From NCBI GenBank assembly GCA_035460985.1, contig DATHWC010000284.1, positions 1 through 17,998 on the forward strand: DNA of 17,998 nt. The letters run 5' to 3'. Source of the DNA: Lunatibacter sp035460985. Lineage in GTDB: Bacteria; Bacteroidota; Bacteroidia; Cytophagales; Cyclobacteriaceae. Shown piece by piece: positions 1 to 7,757 of this stretch (its first letter is position 1; the number at the start of each line of letters is the position of its first letter). The notes below the pieces were generated by a model. It saw only the letters and a list, made by a program, of their open reading frames with translations. It was not told where the DNA came from and ran no database searches. The translations under genes were made by a program, and so were the position numbers.

Positions 1-1
1 G

Positions 2-1162
2 AACCGTTTTTTATTGTCAACCCGTACTAAGATGCTAAGCATCGTTATGGTCCACATCCTGTGGATGTCGCTTCTCGGTGGTCACCTGGCATATGCCAAC
101 TCGGTGGCTCTTTACACGCCTTACCCTGAAATTTCCGTTCCGCCCGGTGAATCGATTGATTACGCCATCGAGGTGATCAACAACACGGAAGAAATCAAAA
201 ATGTACCCGTGTCCCTAAGCGGTGTTCCAAAAGGCTGGGAATATTCCCTGAAATCAGGCGGATGGACCATTCAGAAGGTTTCTGTGCTGCCCGGGGAAAA
301 GAAAAATTTATCGCTGAAACTTGAGGTTCCCCATCAAGTAAAAAAAGGTACTTACCGGTTTCAGGTAATCGCCAGTGGATTGACCACATTACCCCTTACC
401 GTCACCGTGTCTGAAACAGGCACTTTCAAAACAGAATTCACGACCACGCAACCCAATATAGAGGGGCATTCAAGTGCGCTTTTTTCCTACAACGCCAAGC
501 TGCGCAATATGACTTCGGAGCCGCAACTATATGCACTGAGTCAAGATGCTCCCCGGGGCTGGAATGTAATCTTCAAGGCCAGTGGAAAGCAGGTAAGTTC
601 TGTACAAGTACAGGCCAACCAAACACAGGATGTTGCGATAGAGGTGACTCCCCCGAAGAAGATTGAAGCTGGAAATTATAAAATACCCATTCAGGCAATC
701 ACCAACGCCACTTCCGCCAACTTGGACTTGGAGGCGGCCATTAAAGGATCCTATGAAATGGAACTGACAACTCCTACCGGATTACTAAGCACGAGCATTA
801 CAGCCGGAAAAGAAAAACGGCTGGAGCTTGTCGTACGAAATAACGGATCCTCTCCCATCACGAACCTAAAGATGGACCGAAGGGCTCCCGTGGATTGGGA
901 CGTGGTGTTCGATCCCAAGGAGATTCCAAACTTGGAACCCGGGGAAAGTGCACAGGTATTTGCCACCATTCAAGCATCCAAAAAAGCAATTGCCGGCGAT
1001 TATATGGCAACGCTGGAAGCCATCAATCCCGAAGTTTCCGAAAAAGCGGCCTTCCGGGTTTCCGTAAAAACCCCTGTGGTTTGGGGATGGCTGGGGGTTA
1101 TGCTTATCCTGGGTGTATTTGGTGGGATTTTCCAATTGTTTAACAAATACGGAAGGAGGTAA
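2..1162 (+). CDS. NEW3-repeat, membrane-anchored extracytoplasmic protein (5' end uncertain, may be partial)
   Basis: The product looks like the extracytoplasmic partner of the ABC transporter encoded downstream. It has a signal peptide with an h-region around VMVHILWMSLLGG and an AYA-N cleavage site, then three successive Ig-like NEW3-type units. Each unit carries a pro-Gly turn (PPGESI, LPGEKK, EPGESA) and an 'aGxY' motif (KKGTYRF, EAGNYKI, IAGDYMA). The C-terminus is one membrane span (VVWGWLGVMLILGVFGGIF) followed by a short basic tail (NKYGRR). The frame is open to the left edge. The first in-window starts are TTG at 14 and ATG at 32, but the ATG would give a signal peptide with no positive n-region, so the true start probably lies just outside the window. 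The stop is 2 nt before the next start and the last codons form GGAAGGAGG, so translational coupling is likely. Family membership is solid; the cargo of the module is unknown. Confidence 0.85.
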   Translation, partial: NRFLLSTRTKMLSIVMVHILWMSLLGGHLAYANSVALYTPYPEISVPPGESIDYAIEVINNTEEIKNVPVSLSGVPKGWEYSLKSGGWTIQKVSVLPGEKKNLSLKLEVPHQVKKGTYRFQVIASGLTTLPLTVTVSETGTFKTEFTTTQPNIEGHSSALFSYNAKLRNMTSEPQLYALSQDAPRGWNVIFKASGKQVSSVQVQANQTQDVAIEVTPPKKIEAGNYKIPIQAITNATSANLDLEAAIKGSYEMELTTPTGLLSTSITAGKEKRLELVVRNNGSSPITNLKMDRRAPVDWDVVFDPKEIPNLEPGESAQVFATIQASKKAIAGDYMATLEAINPEVSEKAAFRVSVKTPVVWGWLGVMLILGVFGGIFQLFNKYGRR

Positions 1163-1164
1163 GT

Positions 1165-2127
1165 GTGCAGGCTGTTATTCAACTTGATAACCTGACCAAG
1201 CACTACGGGGAATTCAAAGCCGTTGACGGCTTAAGTCTGCAGATTCAGAAGGGTGAGGTATTTGGCCTGCTCGGGCCAAATGGCGCAGGCAAGTCTACTA
1301 CCATACTAATGATGCTTGGGCTGACAGAACCGAGTTCCGGATCGGTGCAGGTTTGCGGCCTCAATGCAACCACCAATCCCAAAGCTGTAAAGGAGAAAGT
1401 CGGTTATTTGCCGGAAGATGTGGGATTCTACGATGACCTTAGCGGATGGGAAAATTTGATGTTCACCGCCCGGCTTAACCGAATAGCGGAAGAGGAGGCA
1501 AGAAACCGCATTGAAGACCTCCTTAAAAAAACCAGCTTGGAAAAAGCCTCCCACCAAAAGGTGCGAACCTACTCAAGGGGTATGCGGCAGCGACTCGGCT
1601 TGGCTGATGTGTTGGTCAAAAACCCCGAAGTAATAATTCTGGACGAACCTACGCTAGGAATTGATCCAAAAGGTGTAAAGGAATTGCTGGATCTAATCGT
1701 GGAACTTAGCCGGGAAAAGGGACTGACCGTACTGCTTTCCTCACACCACCTGCATCAGGTGCAGCAAATTTGTGCCCGAGTAGGGTTGTTTGTGCAGGGA
1801 AGATTACTTGCCTCAGGGTCCGTGGAAGAACTGGCCGCCGAATTGATTTCAAAACATCCGGTGCAGATAGAGGCGCGCATTACGCAACCCCAATCAACGG
1901 CTAATCTGGAAGCGGAGCTTCTCCAAATAGAAGGTGTGGATGATGTAAAGATACTGTCAAAAGGCTTGCTTTATATTGGCTCTTCGAAGGACACTTCTGC
2001 CGAAGTAGCCCGGGTTATTGTAGAGGCAGGTGCCTCTTTGCACCATCTGAGTAAAAAAACGTATGGATTGGATGATATCTATCAAAGGTATTTTGAAGAA
2101 AGGAAAATAAAAGAAGTCGGGGCTTGA
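1165..2127 (+). CDS. ABC transporter ATP-binding protein (ABC-2 / NosF-like class)
   Basis: This is the nucleotide-binding subunit of an ABC-2 type exporter, expected on the cytoplasmic face paired with the permease at 2269-3336. Visible motifs are Walker A GPNGAGKST (residues 37-45), the YLPEDVGFYDDLSG segment at the Q-loop position (81-94), signature YSRGMRQRL (136-144), Walker B VIILDEPTLGIDP (156-168) and an H-loop histidine at 194. A C-terminal extension of about 90 residues after the ATPase core is typical of this subclass (NosF, drug and exopolysaccharide exporters). The start is GTG at 1165. It is supported by a purine-rich GGAAGGAGG just upstream, inside the preceding gene, and by the N-terminal IQLDNLTKHYG, which fits the usual beginning of the fold. 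The length of 320 residues is normal. The substrate cannot be told from sequence. Confidence 0.95.
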   Translation: MQAVIQLDNLTKHYGEFKAVDGLSLQIQKGEVFGLLGPNGAGKSTTILMMLGLTEPSSGSVQVCGLNATTNPKAVKEKVGYLPEDVGFYDDLSGWENLMFTARLNRIAEEEARNRIEDLLKKTSLEKASHQKVRTYSRGMRQRLGLADVLVKNPEVIILDEPTLGIDPKGVKELLDLIVELSREKGLTVLLSSHHLHQVQQICARVGLFVQGRLLASGSVEELAAELISKHPVQIEARITQPQSTANLEAELLQIEGVDDVKILSKGLLYIGSSKDTSAEVARVIVEAGASLHHLSKKTYGLDDIYQRYFEERKIKEVGA

Positions 2128-2170
2128 TGGTATCCTCACCCAACGGAAACATTAAAAATGCTAGATTACA

Positions 2171-2236
2171 CGACTGCAACTTGGCAGGATTCTACCTGCC
2201 GGAGGCCTGTCAGTCTGGTCGGCTTGACTGCAGTCG
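2171..2236 (+). other. Structured intergenic element inside the ABC operon
   Basis: The 141-nt gap between ATPase and permease holds a nested secondary structure. The outer stem is CGACTGCA (2171-2178) with TGCAGTCG (2229-2236), 8 perfect pairs. Inside is a hairpin GGCAGG (2183-2188), six-base loop, CCTGCC (2195-2200), and room for a weaker GGCC/GGTC stem further on. This could be an mRNA element that tunes permease expression relative to the ATPase, or a small dispersed palindromic repeat. There is no U-tract, so it is not a standard terminator. Confidence 0.45.
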
Positions 2237-2268
2237 GGTATGGCCATTGAAAAGCAAATTATGACACT

Positions 2269-3336
2269 ATGAAACTACTCTCACACGCTAGATCATACCT
2301 GTCTCCTTCGGGGACAATTACCCTGCCTTGGGTTCAAGAGAAAGTTGCAACAAATAAAACATTTGCTCAAAAGGAAACAAAGCCGAATATCCCTTCCCCC
2401 TTTTGGGTGATTGTACAAAAGGAAATCGCCGACCATATCCATAGCTGGAGGCTGATAATTTTGGTGGCAATTATCACGCTTGCCTGTGCCGGATCGCTGA
2501 TCACAGGGCTGATGCATTTCAAAGACACCGTAAAGCCAAGTGATCCTGAAGATGCTTTCTTTTTCCTAAAGCTCTTCACCGCATCGGGAAATGGATTGCC
2601 GTCATTTATTGTATTTATCAGTTTTCTGGGTCCACTACTGGGTATTGGTCTGGGTTTTGATGCCATCAATTCCGAACAGAACCGGGGAACACTGGCACGA
2701 ATTCTTTCCCAGCCTATCTTTCGGGATCAGTGGCTAAACGCCAAGTTTTTGGCTTCGCTTCTGGTAGTGGCTGTTTTGATCGGATCGCTAACGGTACTCT
2801 TTATGGGGATTGGAATTCTCCGAATCGGAATTCCACCAACAGTAGAGGAAGTAATGCGGATCCTTATCTTTACGTTTGTAAGTGTATGTTATATCGGGTT
2901 TTGGCTGAATTTATCCTTGTTGTTTTCGGTAAAGTTCCGGCAGGCGGCAACCTCAGCACTTGCCTGCATTGCGGTTTGGTTGTTTCTCACCGTCTTTTAC
3001 GGGATAATCGTCAACTTGATAGCCAATGTGCTGGCTCCTTCGGAATTTGCCCATCCGCATCAGCTAATCCGATATCAGGAGTTCATCATCAATCTTCTCC
3101 GCGTAATGCCCAGTCAGTTGTATAGTGATGCGACCACTACCCTACTGATGCCCAATGTCAGAAGTCTGGGTCCACTAACCCAAGAGCAGATCGTAGGCAC
3201 TATCCCCAGCCCCCTGCCACTGGGCCAAAGCCTGATGCTGGTCTGGGCGCAACTCACCTGCCTGATTGCGGCAACGGTTGGTTGTTTTGGGTTGGCTTAT
3301 TATTCGTTTATGCGCAGGGAGATTAGATCCAGGTAG
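2269..3336 (+). CDS. ABC-2 type transporter permease subunit
   Basis: This is the membrane subunit that should pair with the ATPase at 1165-2127. About six hydrophobic spans are visible: the first at roughly residues 61-80 (LIILVAIITLACAGSLITG), then one around FIVFISFLGPLLGIGLGF, a pair around ASLLVVAVLIGSLTVLFMGIGIL and ILIFTFVSVCYIGFWLNLSLLF, one around LACIAVWLFLTVFYGIIVNLIANV, and a C-terminal span before MRREIRSR. The cytosolic segment EQNRGTLARILSQPI followed by RDQWLNAKFLA is characteristic of NosY-like/ABC2_membrane permeases. The ATG at 2269 gives about 45 extra polar residues before FWVIVQKEIADHIHSWR, where relatives usually begin. A GTG at 2407 in that segment is an alternative start. 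The gap to the ATPase (141 nt) is large for an operon, but orientation and function keep them together. Confidence 0.9.
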   Translation: MKLLSHARSYLSPSGTITLPWVQEKVATNKTFAQKETKPNIPSPFWVIVQKEIADHIHSWRLIILVAIITLACAGSLITGLMHFKDTVKPSDPEDAFFFLKLFTASGNGLPSFIVFISFLGPLLGIGLGFDAINSEQNRGTLARILSQPIFRDQWLNAKFLASLLVVAVLIGSLTVLFMGIGILRIGIPPTVEEVMRILIFTFVSVCYIGFWLNLSLLFSVKFRQAATSALACIAVWLFLTVFYGIIVNLIANVLAPSEFAHPHQLIRYQEFIINLLRVMPSQLYSDATTTLLMPNVRSLGPLTQEQIVGTIPSPLPLGQSLMLVWAQLTCLIAATVGCFGLAYYSFMRREIRSR

Positions 3337-3360
3337 GTTTATATTTATCAATATTGACGA

Positions 3361-3389
3361 AAAGCCCGAAGGGAACTTCGGGTTTTTTT
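3361..3389 (+). terminator. Intrinsic terminator of the ABC operon
   Basis: Stem CCCGAAG (3365-3371), loop GGAA, stem CTTCGGG (3376-3382), followed by seven T (3383-3389). It lies 25 nt after the permease stop codon. The A residues before the stem may also give weak termination in the other direction. Confidence 0.9.
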
Positions 3390-3420
3390 GGTTTTTTAGT
3401 TAAAAAAATTATTGTGTAAC

Positions 3421-3716
3421 CAAGTGCCGTCAGGCACGGCCGATATTGTTTAAACCGGGGGGTTCAGATATAGAAGTAATTTTTCCAAGTCCCATCGGGA
3501 CGGCCGATATCGGGCCATGGTATCAAATTTAGGTATTCCCAGTTGCCTATTCCACTTAGCTTAGGGTAAGCTTGGTCTAATATTTGGTTTCCGTAAATAA
3601 TAACCATTTAGATCTGTCTTTTTATCGTCCGTGCCTACGGCACTTTTGGGCGAAGGTTTGGTTCCTGTCCATGGGTTGAAACCCATGGTTACTATATCGG
3701 CCGCTCCTACGGAGCT
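3421..3716. repeat. Mirror-symmetric six-hairpin repeat, copy 1 (REP/REPIN-like)
   Basis: This fills most of the 479-base gap between two convergent genes. Hairpins in order: GTGCC/GGCAC (3424-3437), a damaged CCGGGG hairpin (3453-3460, left arm lost), GTCCC/GGGAC (3489-3501), then about 125 nt of less conserved core, GTGCC/GGCAC (3631-3643), CCATGGGTT/AACCCATGG (3669-3688) and GCTCC/GGAGC (3703-3715). Hairpins 1 and 3 are followed by GGCCGATAT. On the right side the same module appears reverse-complemented (ATATCGGCC before hairpin 6), so the right half is a module-level mirror image of the left half. A second copy lies at 15979-16278 in the same orientation. No coding potential is convincing here. 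Assignment to RAYT-mobilised REP elements is inference from architecture; no RAYT gene is in the window. Confidence 0.8.
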
Positions 3717-3815
3717 TTTACTGACAAGATGTCGGCCGATTTCTCCCAAATTGATTGGAGGCTACATCCCCCAAGAAAAGGATCCAATCTAGTTCAATAA
3801 TTCATCCAGACACCC

Positions 3816-5054
3816 CTACCTAAAATCCACAACCACCCTGCCCCTTTCCTTTGGTAGCACTACCTCCCTAGACTCAGATCCCACCGTAATCTTGTAAGTC
3901 CCATAAAAACCAAAAGTGTCAAAATTTCCGTTATGGCTAATGCTTCCGGAGGTAGCTGTCCACCATGTTTTGAAAATCAGCTCCTGATAGGCTTCGGCAG
4001 CGGGAGTCGGTGACCAGTCTATGTTGTACAGGGAGGAAACTGGAATCCAATTGGCACCGGCCCAGAAGCCCCACATCAAAATTCCATCCACCGCCGGATG
4101 GGCAAAGCAAATGCTGTAGTAATCCACCAAATCCTTAGCCTTCAATGCTTCTTCTTCGGGAGTCATGGTACGGATATTTTCCCGGTAGTATTTGGAGCGC
4201 TGACCGGGTATGTTGAATTCGGTCACGATAATGGGCAATTTAAACACAGCCAATGAATCCAATGAACGCTTTAATTCTTCCCTATCAAAACTTTCTCCAT
4301 GCAAATGACCCTGCACACCTATGCCTGCTATCTTCACTCCCTGCCCAAGCAGCTCCCTGATATGGGTCATATAGTCATCCAATCGGCTCCCGGTAAGGAT
4401 ATCGTAATCATTTAAGAATAGTTGGGCATCCGGATCCTTCTCATGAAACCATTCAACCATCTTTTTGGTAATATCCGGACCTAGACGCTCCTCATAGAAA
4501 TTTCCATGGATCATCTCATTGTTTAGGTCATATTGGGCAAAGCGGCCCTTATATTTAGTAGCAATATCTTTTGCCCTGTTTTGTAGTGTTTTTAGAAGTT
4601 CCTCATCATCTAGCTCCTTTACCCAATCCTGCACGAATTTTTCGATTCCCCAATAGATATTATGTCCACGCAGCGGAATATTATGTTTGTCCGTCCACTC
4701 CAGTATACCGTCAACCACCGCATAGTTTACCTCCCCCTTTTTAGGTTCCATATTTCCCCATTTCAGGGCATTTTCAGTGACAGCGGAATTGAAGTTTTTT
4801 AGAAATTTCTCCTCGTACTGTAATTTGTCTTCCGCAGACATTGACCCGCTGACGAAACCATTGCTTATTGCCGCCCCAAACCAAAACTCATGGGATAGTT
4901 GCTCTATCTTTACTTCCTCTCCCGGATTTCCCAATACAATCAGTTCCCCTTTTCTATGCCTTTCAATACCCTCCTGTGCTTGAAGATAAATAGGCAGGAT
5001 TAAAAGCAAGAATCCAATAAGAAGGAATCGAAGGTGAGTTTTCGGTCTAGGCAT
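3816..5054 (-). CDS. Secreted GH10 family endo-1,4-beta-xylanase-like enzyme
   Basis: A retaining GH10 glycoside hydrolase, expected to cut beta-1,4-xylan-type backbones in the periplasm or outside the cell. Residues 1-26 are a signal peptide (LLIGFLLLILPIYLQA, cleavage near LQA-Q) without a lipobox. After a short beta-rich N-terminal section (IERHRKGELIV...) come the GH10 hallmarks: ALKWGNMEPKKGEVNY (96-111), LRGHNIYWG (128-136), the acid/base glutamate E180 in YDLNNEM, the nucleophile E279 in IIVTEFNI, and WGFWAGANWIP (328-338) before the barrel closes. A small C-terminal beta domain (about 375-412) resembles the tail of related marine and planctomycete GH10 proteins. The acid/base motif deviates from the usual W-D-V-x-N-E, so the specificity may differ from classic xylanases. 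The gene converges on the ABC operon across repeat copy 1. No clear terminator follows it. Confidence 0.9.
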   Translation of the reverse strand: MPRPKTHLRFLLIGFLLLILPIYLQAQEGIERHRKGELIVLGNPGEEVKIEQLSHEFWFGAAISNGFVSGSMSAEDKLQYEEKFLKNFNSAVTENALKWGNMEPKKGEVNYAVVDGILEWTDKHNIPLRGHNIYWGIEKFVQDWVKELDDEELLKTLQNRAKDIATKYKGRFAQYDLNNEMIHGNFYEERLGPDITKKMVEWFHEKDPDAQLFLNDYDILTGSRLDDYMTHIRELLGQGVKIAGIGVQGHLHGESFDREELKRSLDSLAVFKLPIIVTEFNIPGQRSKYYRENIRTMTPEEEALKAKDLVDYYSICFAHPAVDGILMWGFWAGANWIPVSSLYNIDWSPTPAAEAYQELIFKTWWTATSGSISHNGNFDTFGFYGTYKITVGSESREVVLPKERGRVVVDFR

Positions 5055-5081
5055 ATTTTTAGGTTTGATGGTAAAAAGGTT

Positions 5082-5111
5082 TGAAAATACAAATTATTGG
5101 GCTATTATCAA
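5082..5111 (-). promoter_or_regulatory. Possible promoter of the GH10 gene
   Basis: On the minus strand a TTG (5111-5109) is followed after 19 nt by TATTTTCA (5089-5082), a partial match to the Bacteroidota -7 box TAnnTTTG, 28 nt upstream of the ATG. The match is weak and the region is AT-rich, so chance is a real alternative. Confidence 0.25.
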
Positions 5112-5264
5112 ATTAATGGGTAGCCCATTCTTTATTTTATCCGAATTCAACGAGATTTTTTTCACGCAACAGGTGCAATGACTTCGTGGCGGACGCAACT
5201 GATGTCGGAAAAGCCTAGTTGAACTACTGTGTGCTATAATATGATTAAAAAATGACAAATTCGT

Positions 5265-5317
5265 AAAACAAAAAAAGTCGCAGCTATCGCCGCGTAAAAA
5301 CCGTTGCGATCGCTGCG
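5265..5317 (-). terminator. Intrinsic terminator of the PQQ dehydrogenase gene
   Basis: Read on the minus strand: CGCAGC (5317-5312) pairs with GCTGCG (5284-5279), and inside this TCGC pairs with GCGA, around a loop of about 15 nt. An almost unbroken T run follows (plus-strand A run at 5265-5276). It lies about 35 nt after the stop at 5351. Confidence 0.8.
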
Positions 5318-5350
5318 TGAAACCTTCGTGCCATAAACTTTAATTGTGTT

Positions 5351-7498
5351 TTATTCGGGGAGTGCGAAGGCTACATACATATCTCCTTTCGGCGTGTTAA
5401 ACCTCCCGCCCCCACAGGCCAATACAATATATTGGCGGCCATCGACCCCGTACGAACTGGGGGTGGCAAATGCCGCCGCCGGCAAAACCGTTTCCCAAAC
5501 CAATTTTCCCGTTCGCTTCTCATACGCCCTGAACTTGCCATCTTGCGTCCCGGCAATAAACAACAAACCTCCTTCGGTCACCAAAGGTCCGCCAAAGCTC
5601 TCCGTGCCCGTGACAGGCAGCCCCTTAGCCATTAATTCGGGATATTCCCCGAAGGGAATCTTCCAGAGATATTCACCCGTATTCATATCTATGGCATTCA
5701 AGGTACCCCAAGGGGGGCTTACGGCAGGGTAGCCATTGCTGTCCAGAAATTTCTGATAACGATTTACTACATAAGCAGGCAAATCCGCTGAACCAGCTTC
5801 TATCACAAGCCCCGGTTCATTGCCGCTATCAGCCATCTCCGAATCTCCCGTTTTCAGAAAAGCCAGCAAAGCTTCCTTTTCGGATGGTGAAATGGAAGGG
5901 AATGCGGGCATCATGCCTTTTCCGGTGGAGATCAGTTGGGTAACTTCATCAGGTGTTTTACGATTGAAAATATTTACGAGGGAAGGATATTCGCTTTCAG
6001 GATGTCCTTTGAGGTCGGTGCCGTGACAGGGGGAACAGTTTAGTGTATAGGTGCGCTTTCCTACACTCATTGCATTTAACTGTTCCGCAGAAGCACTGGG
6101 TCCAATGCCCATATACCGGGCCATTTCGTTGCTGTTGATATACAATATCCCCTCGGGATCCACGGCTGCTCCACCCCAAATCGCCCCTCCACTGAGCCCT
6201 GGAAAGACAGGCATTCCCCTTTCATTTAATGGGGTAAAAGGTCCAGAATATCCACTCTCTCTCAATATCTCAAGCAATTCTTCCCGGTTTTCCGCATAGG
6301 GACTTATCATGGAATCGGTGATCTCCTGCCTGGAAAAAGGGGCTGGCTTGGTAGGGAAAGGTTGTGTGGGCCATGCCTGTTCTCCCGGGATGGTTGATGG
6401 GGGAACCGTCCTTTCCTCAATGGGGAAAAGCGGTTCACCGGTTTCCCTATTAAATAGAAAAACATAACCATGTTTGGTGACCTGAGCCACCGCATCAATG
6501 GTTTTGCCTTCGTGGGTTACTGTCAGTAGATTAGGTGGTGCGGGCAGATCCATGTCCAGGATATCGTGATGAACCAACTGATAATGCCAGATTCGCTCTC
6601 CTGTTCGGGCATCCAGGGCGAGTAGGCAATTGGCAAAAAGATTGGCTCCCACTCTATCCCCACCATAGAAATCCGGAGCTGCGGAACCAGTTGGCACATA
6701 TACAATTCCTCTATCCCGGTCTATGGCCATCCCAGCCCAATTGTTTGCCCCACCGATGCCTTTGTTGAGATAGGTGTCTTTTGCCCATGTGTCATACCCA
6801 AATTCTCCCGGATGGGGTATGGTGTGAAAAACCCAGGCCAACTCACCGGTTCGGATATTAAATGCCTGTATATGCCCTAAAGCAGCCCTATGGTCTTCAG
6901 CAACCCTCAATGGCATAATTATCAAATCTTCGTAAACCGTTCCGGGAGTGTTGGAAAGTACCATTTTTTCAGCGGCTGTCGGTCCAAGACCTGTTTTGAG
7001 ACTTATCCTGCCCGCATCGCCAAACTTGGGGATTGGTTCACCGGTACCTGCATCAACAGCGTATAACCATTCGCTCTGCGAATACAGAATCCGTTTATCG
7101 GCTCCGCTTTCCCAATAGACCACGCCCCGGTTGACGCTAAAGGAATCCTTCGATCCAGATGCATGTTTCCAGATTTCGGTGCCGCTTGCCGCATCGATGG
7201 CAAAAGGCTGAACGCCCGCAGTCATTCCATAAAGCACCCCATCCACAATAATGGGGTTGGTTTGCATATGTCCGCTGTCCCCGGTATGATAGGTCCACGC
7301 AATTTGAAGGTCATTGACAGTTGAAAGGTTGATTTGGTCCAAGGCGGTATAGTGGTTTCGGTCGGGTCCTCCGAGGTATTCACGCCACTCTTTATTTTGC
7401 TTGGTGGTCTGTGAACAGGCAGTGAAGAAAACAATAAAAAACACAAAGGACAGTCTAAAAGCGACTGAAGGGTTAGCTTGGGTGGTATAATGTTGCAT
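5351..7498 (-). CDS. PQQ-dependent dehydrogenase lipoprotein with inserted cytochrome c domain (glucose dehydrogenase-like)
   Basis: A quinoprotein that should oxidise an aldose or alcohol outside the cytoplasm and pass electrons through its own heme. The frame is open to 7609, but ATG at 7498 was chosen because it places a lipoprotein signal (LSFVFFIVFFTAC) at the N-terminus; the mature N-terminus is Cys28 and the product 715 residues. The propeller begins at WREYLGG and contains repeated aromatic-Gly blades. HHDILDMD (310-317) matches the catalytic region of membrane glucose dehydrogenases, with Asp312/Asp315 as active-site candidates. A c-type cytochrome is inserted between blades: CSPCH (488-492), with an axial Met in GKGMMPAFP (529/530). 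The propeller resumes with PPWGTLNAIDMNTGEYLW and ends with GRQYIVLACGGG. This layout is known for glucose-dehydrogenase-like quinoproteins of Bacteroidota and Planctomycetes. The substrate is not determinable. No PQQ biosynthesis genes are in the window. Confidence 0.93.
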   Translation of the reverse strand: MQHYTTQANPSVAFRLSFVFFIVFFTACSQTTKQNKEWREYLGGPDRNHYTALDQINLSTVNDLQIAWTYHTGDSGHMQTNPIIVDGVLYGMTAGVQPFAIDAASGTEIWKHASGSKDSFSVNRGVVYWESGADKRILYSQSEWLYAVDAGTGEPIPKFGDAGRISLKTGLGPTAAEKMVLSNTPGTVYEDLIIMPLRVAEDHRAALGHIQAFNIRTGELAWVFHTIPHPGEFGYDTWAKDTYLNKGIGGANNWAGMAIDRDRGIVYVPTGSAAPDFYGGDRVGANLFANCLLALDARTGERIWHYQLVHHDILDMDLPAPPNLLTVTHEGKTIDAVAQVTKHGYVFLFNRETGEPLFPIEERTVPPSTIPGEQAWPTQPFPTKPAPFSRQEITDSMISPYAENREELLEILRESGYSGPFTPLNERGMPVFPGLSGGAIWGGAAVDPEGILYINSNEMARYMGIGPSASAEQLNAMSVGKRTYTLNCSPCHGTDLKGHPESEYPSLVNIFNRKTPDEVTQLISTGKGMMPAFPSISPSEKEALLAFLKTGDSEMADSGNEPGLVIEAGSADLPAYVVNRYQKFLDSNGYPAVSPPWGTLNAIDMNTGEYLWKIPFGEYPELMAKGLPVTGTESFGGPLVTEGGLLFIAGTQDGKFRAYEKRTGKLVWETVLPAAAFATPSSYGVDGRQYIVLACGGGRFNTPKGDMYVAFALPE

Positions 7499-7665
7499 GA
7501 ATTGACCGAAATAAAGATGGCATTCCCTAATGCAAAGGAATGAATTCCAATATCCAAACTTTTCGGAATAATTCAAGACAGGAAATGGTGATTGGTATAT
7601 AAAATACATAAATGCATCCGTCTGCCAAAAATCCAGCTAAATCAGATAGGACAACTATTGATAAA

Positions 7666-7679
7666 GCTTAACGTTAAGC
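7666..7679. promoter_or_regulatory. Perfect 14-bp palindrome upstream of the PQQ dehydrogenase (possible operator)
   Basis: GCTTAACGTTAAGC is a perfect inverted repeat with no spacer, 168 bp upstream of the chosen PQQ dehydrogenase start. A central CG flanked by symmetric arms is the shape of LacI-family operators. No regulator gene is visible nearby and only this one copy was noticed, so operator function is inference. Confidence 0.35.
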
Positions 7680-7757
7680 ATCGGTTTAAAAACCTCTTAA
7701 CCAAACGAAATACCTGTATTTGTTATTTGTACAACAACCCGGAGTTAAAATCCGCTG

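Noticed and set aside
2730..3125. 131-residue open frame inside the permease gene
   Set aside because: It overlaps the well-supported permease in another frame and has no membrane spans or recognisable domain.
3421..3716. Short repeated palindromes as a CRISPR array or integron attC site
   Set aside because: The palindromes differ in sequence and spacing, there are no equal-length spacers, and no Cas or integrase gene is nearby.
7499..7609. Longer N-terminus of the PQQ dehydrogenase beginning at 7609
   Set aside because: The extra 37 residues have no homology-like features and would bury the lipoprotein signal peptide internally. The ATG at 7498 gives a proper lipobox at Cys28.
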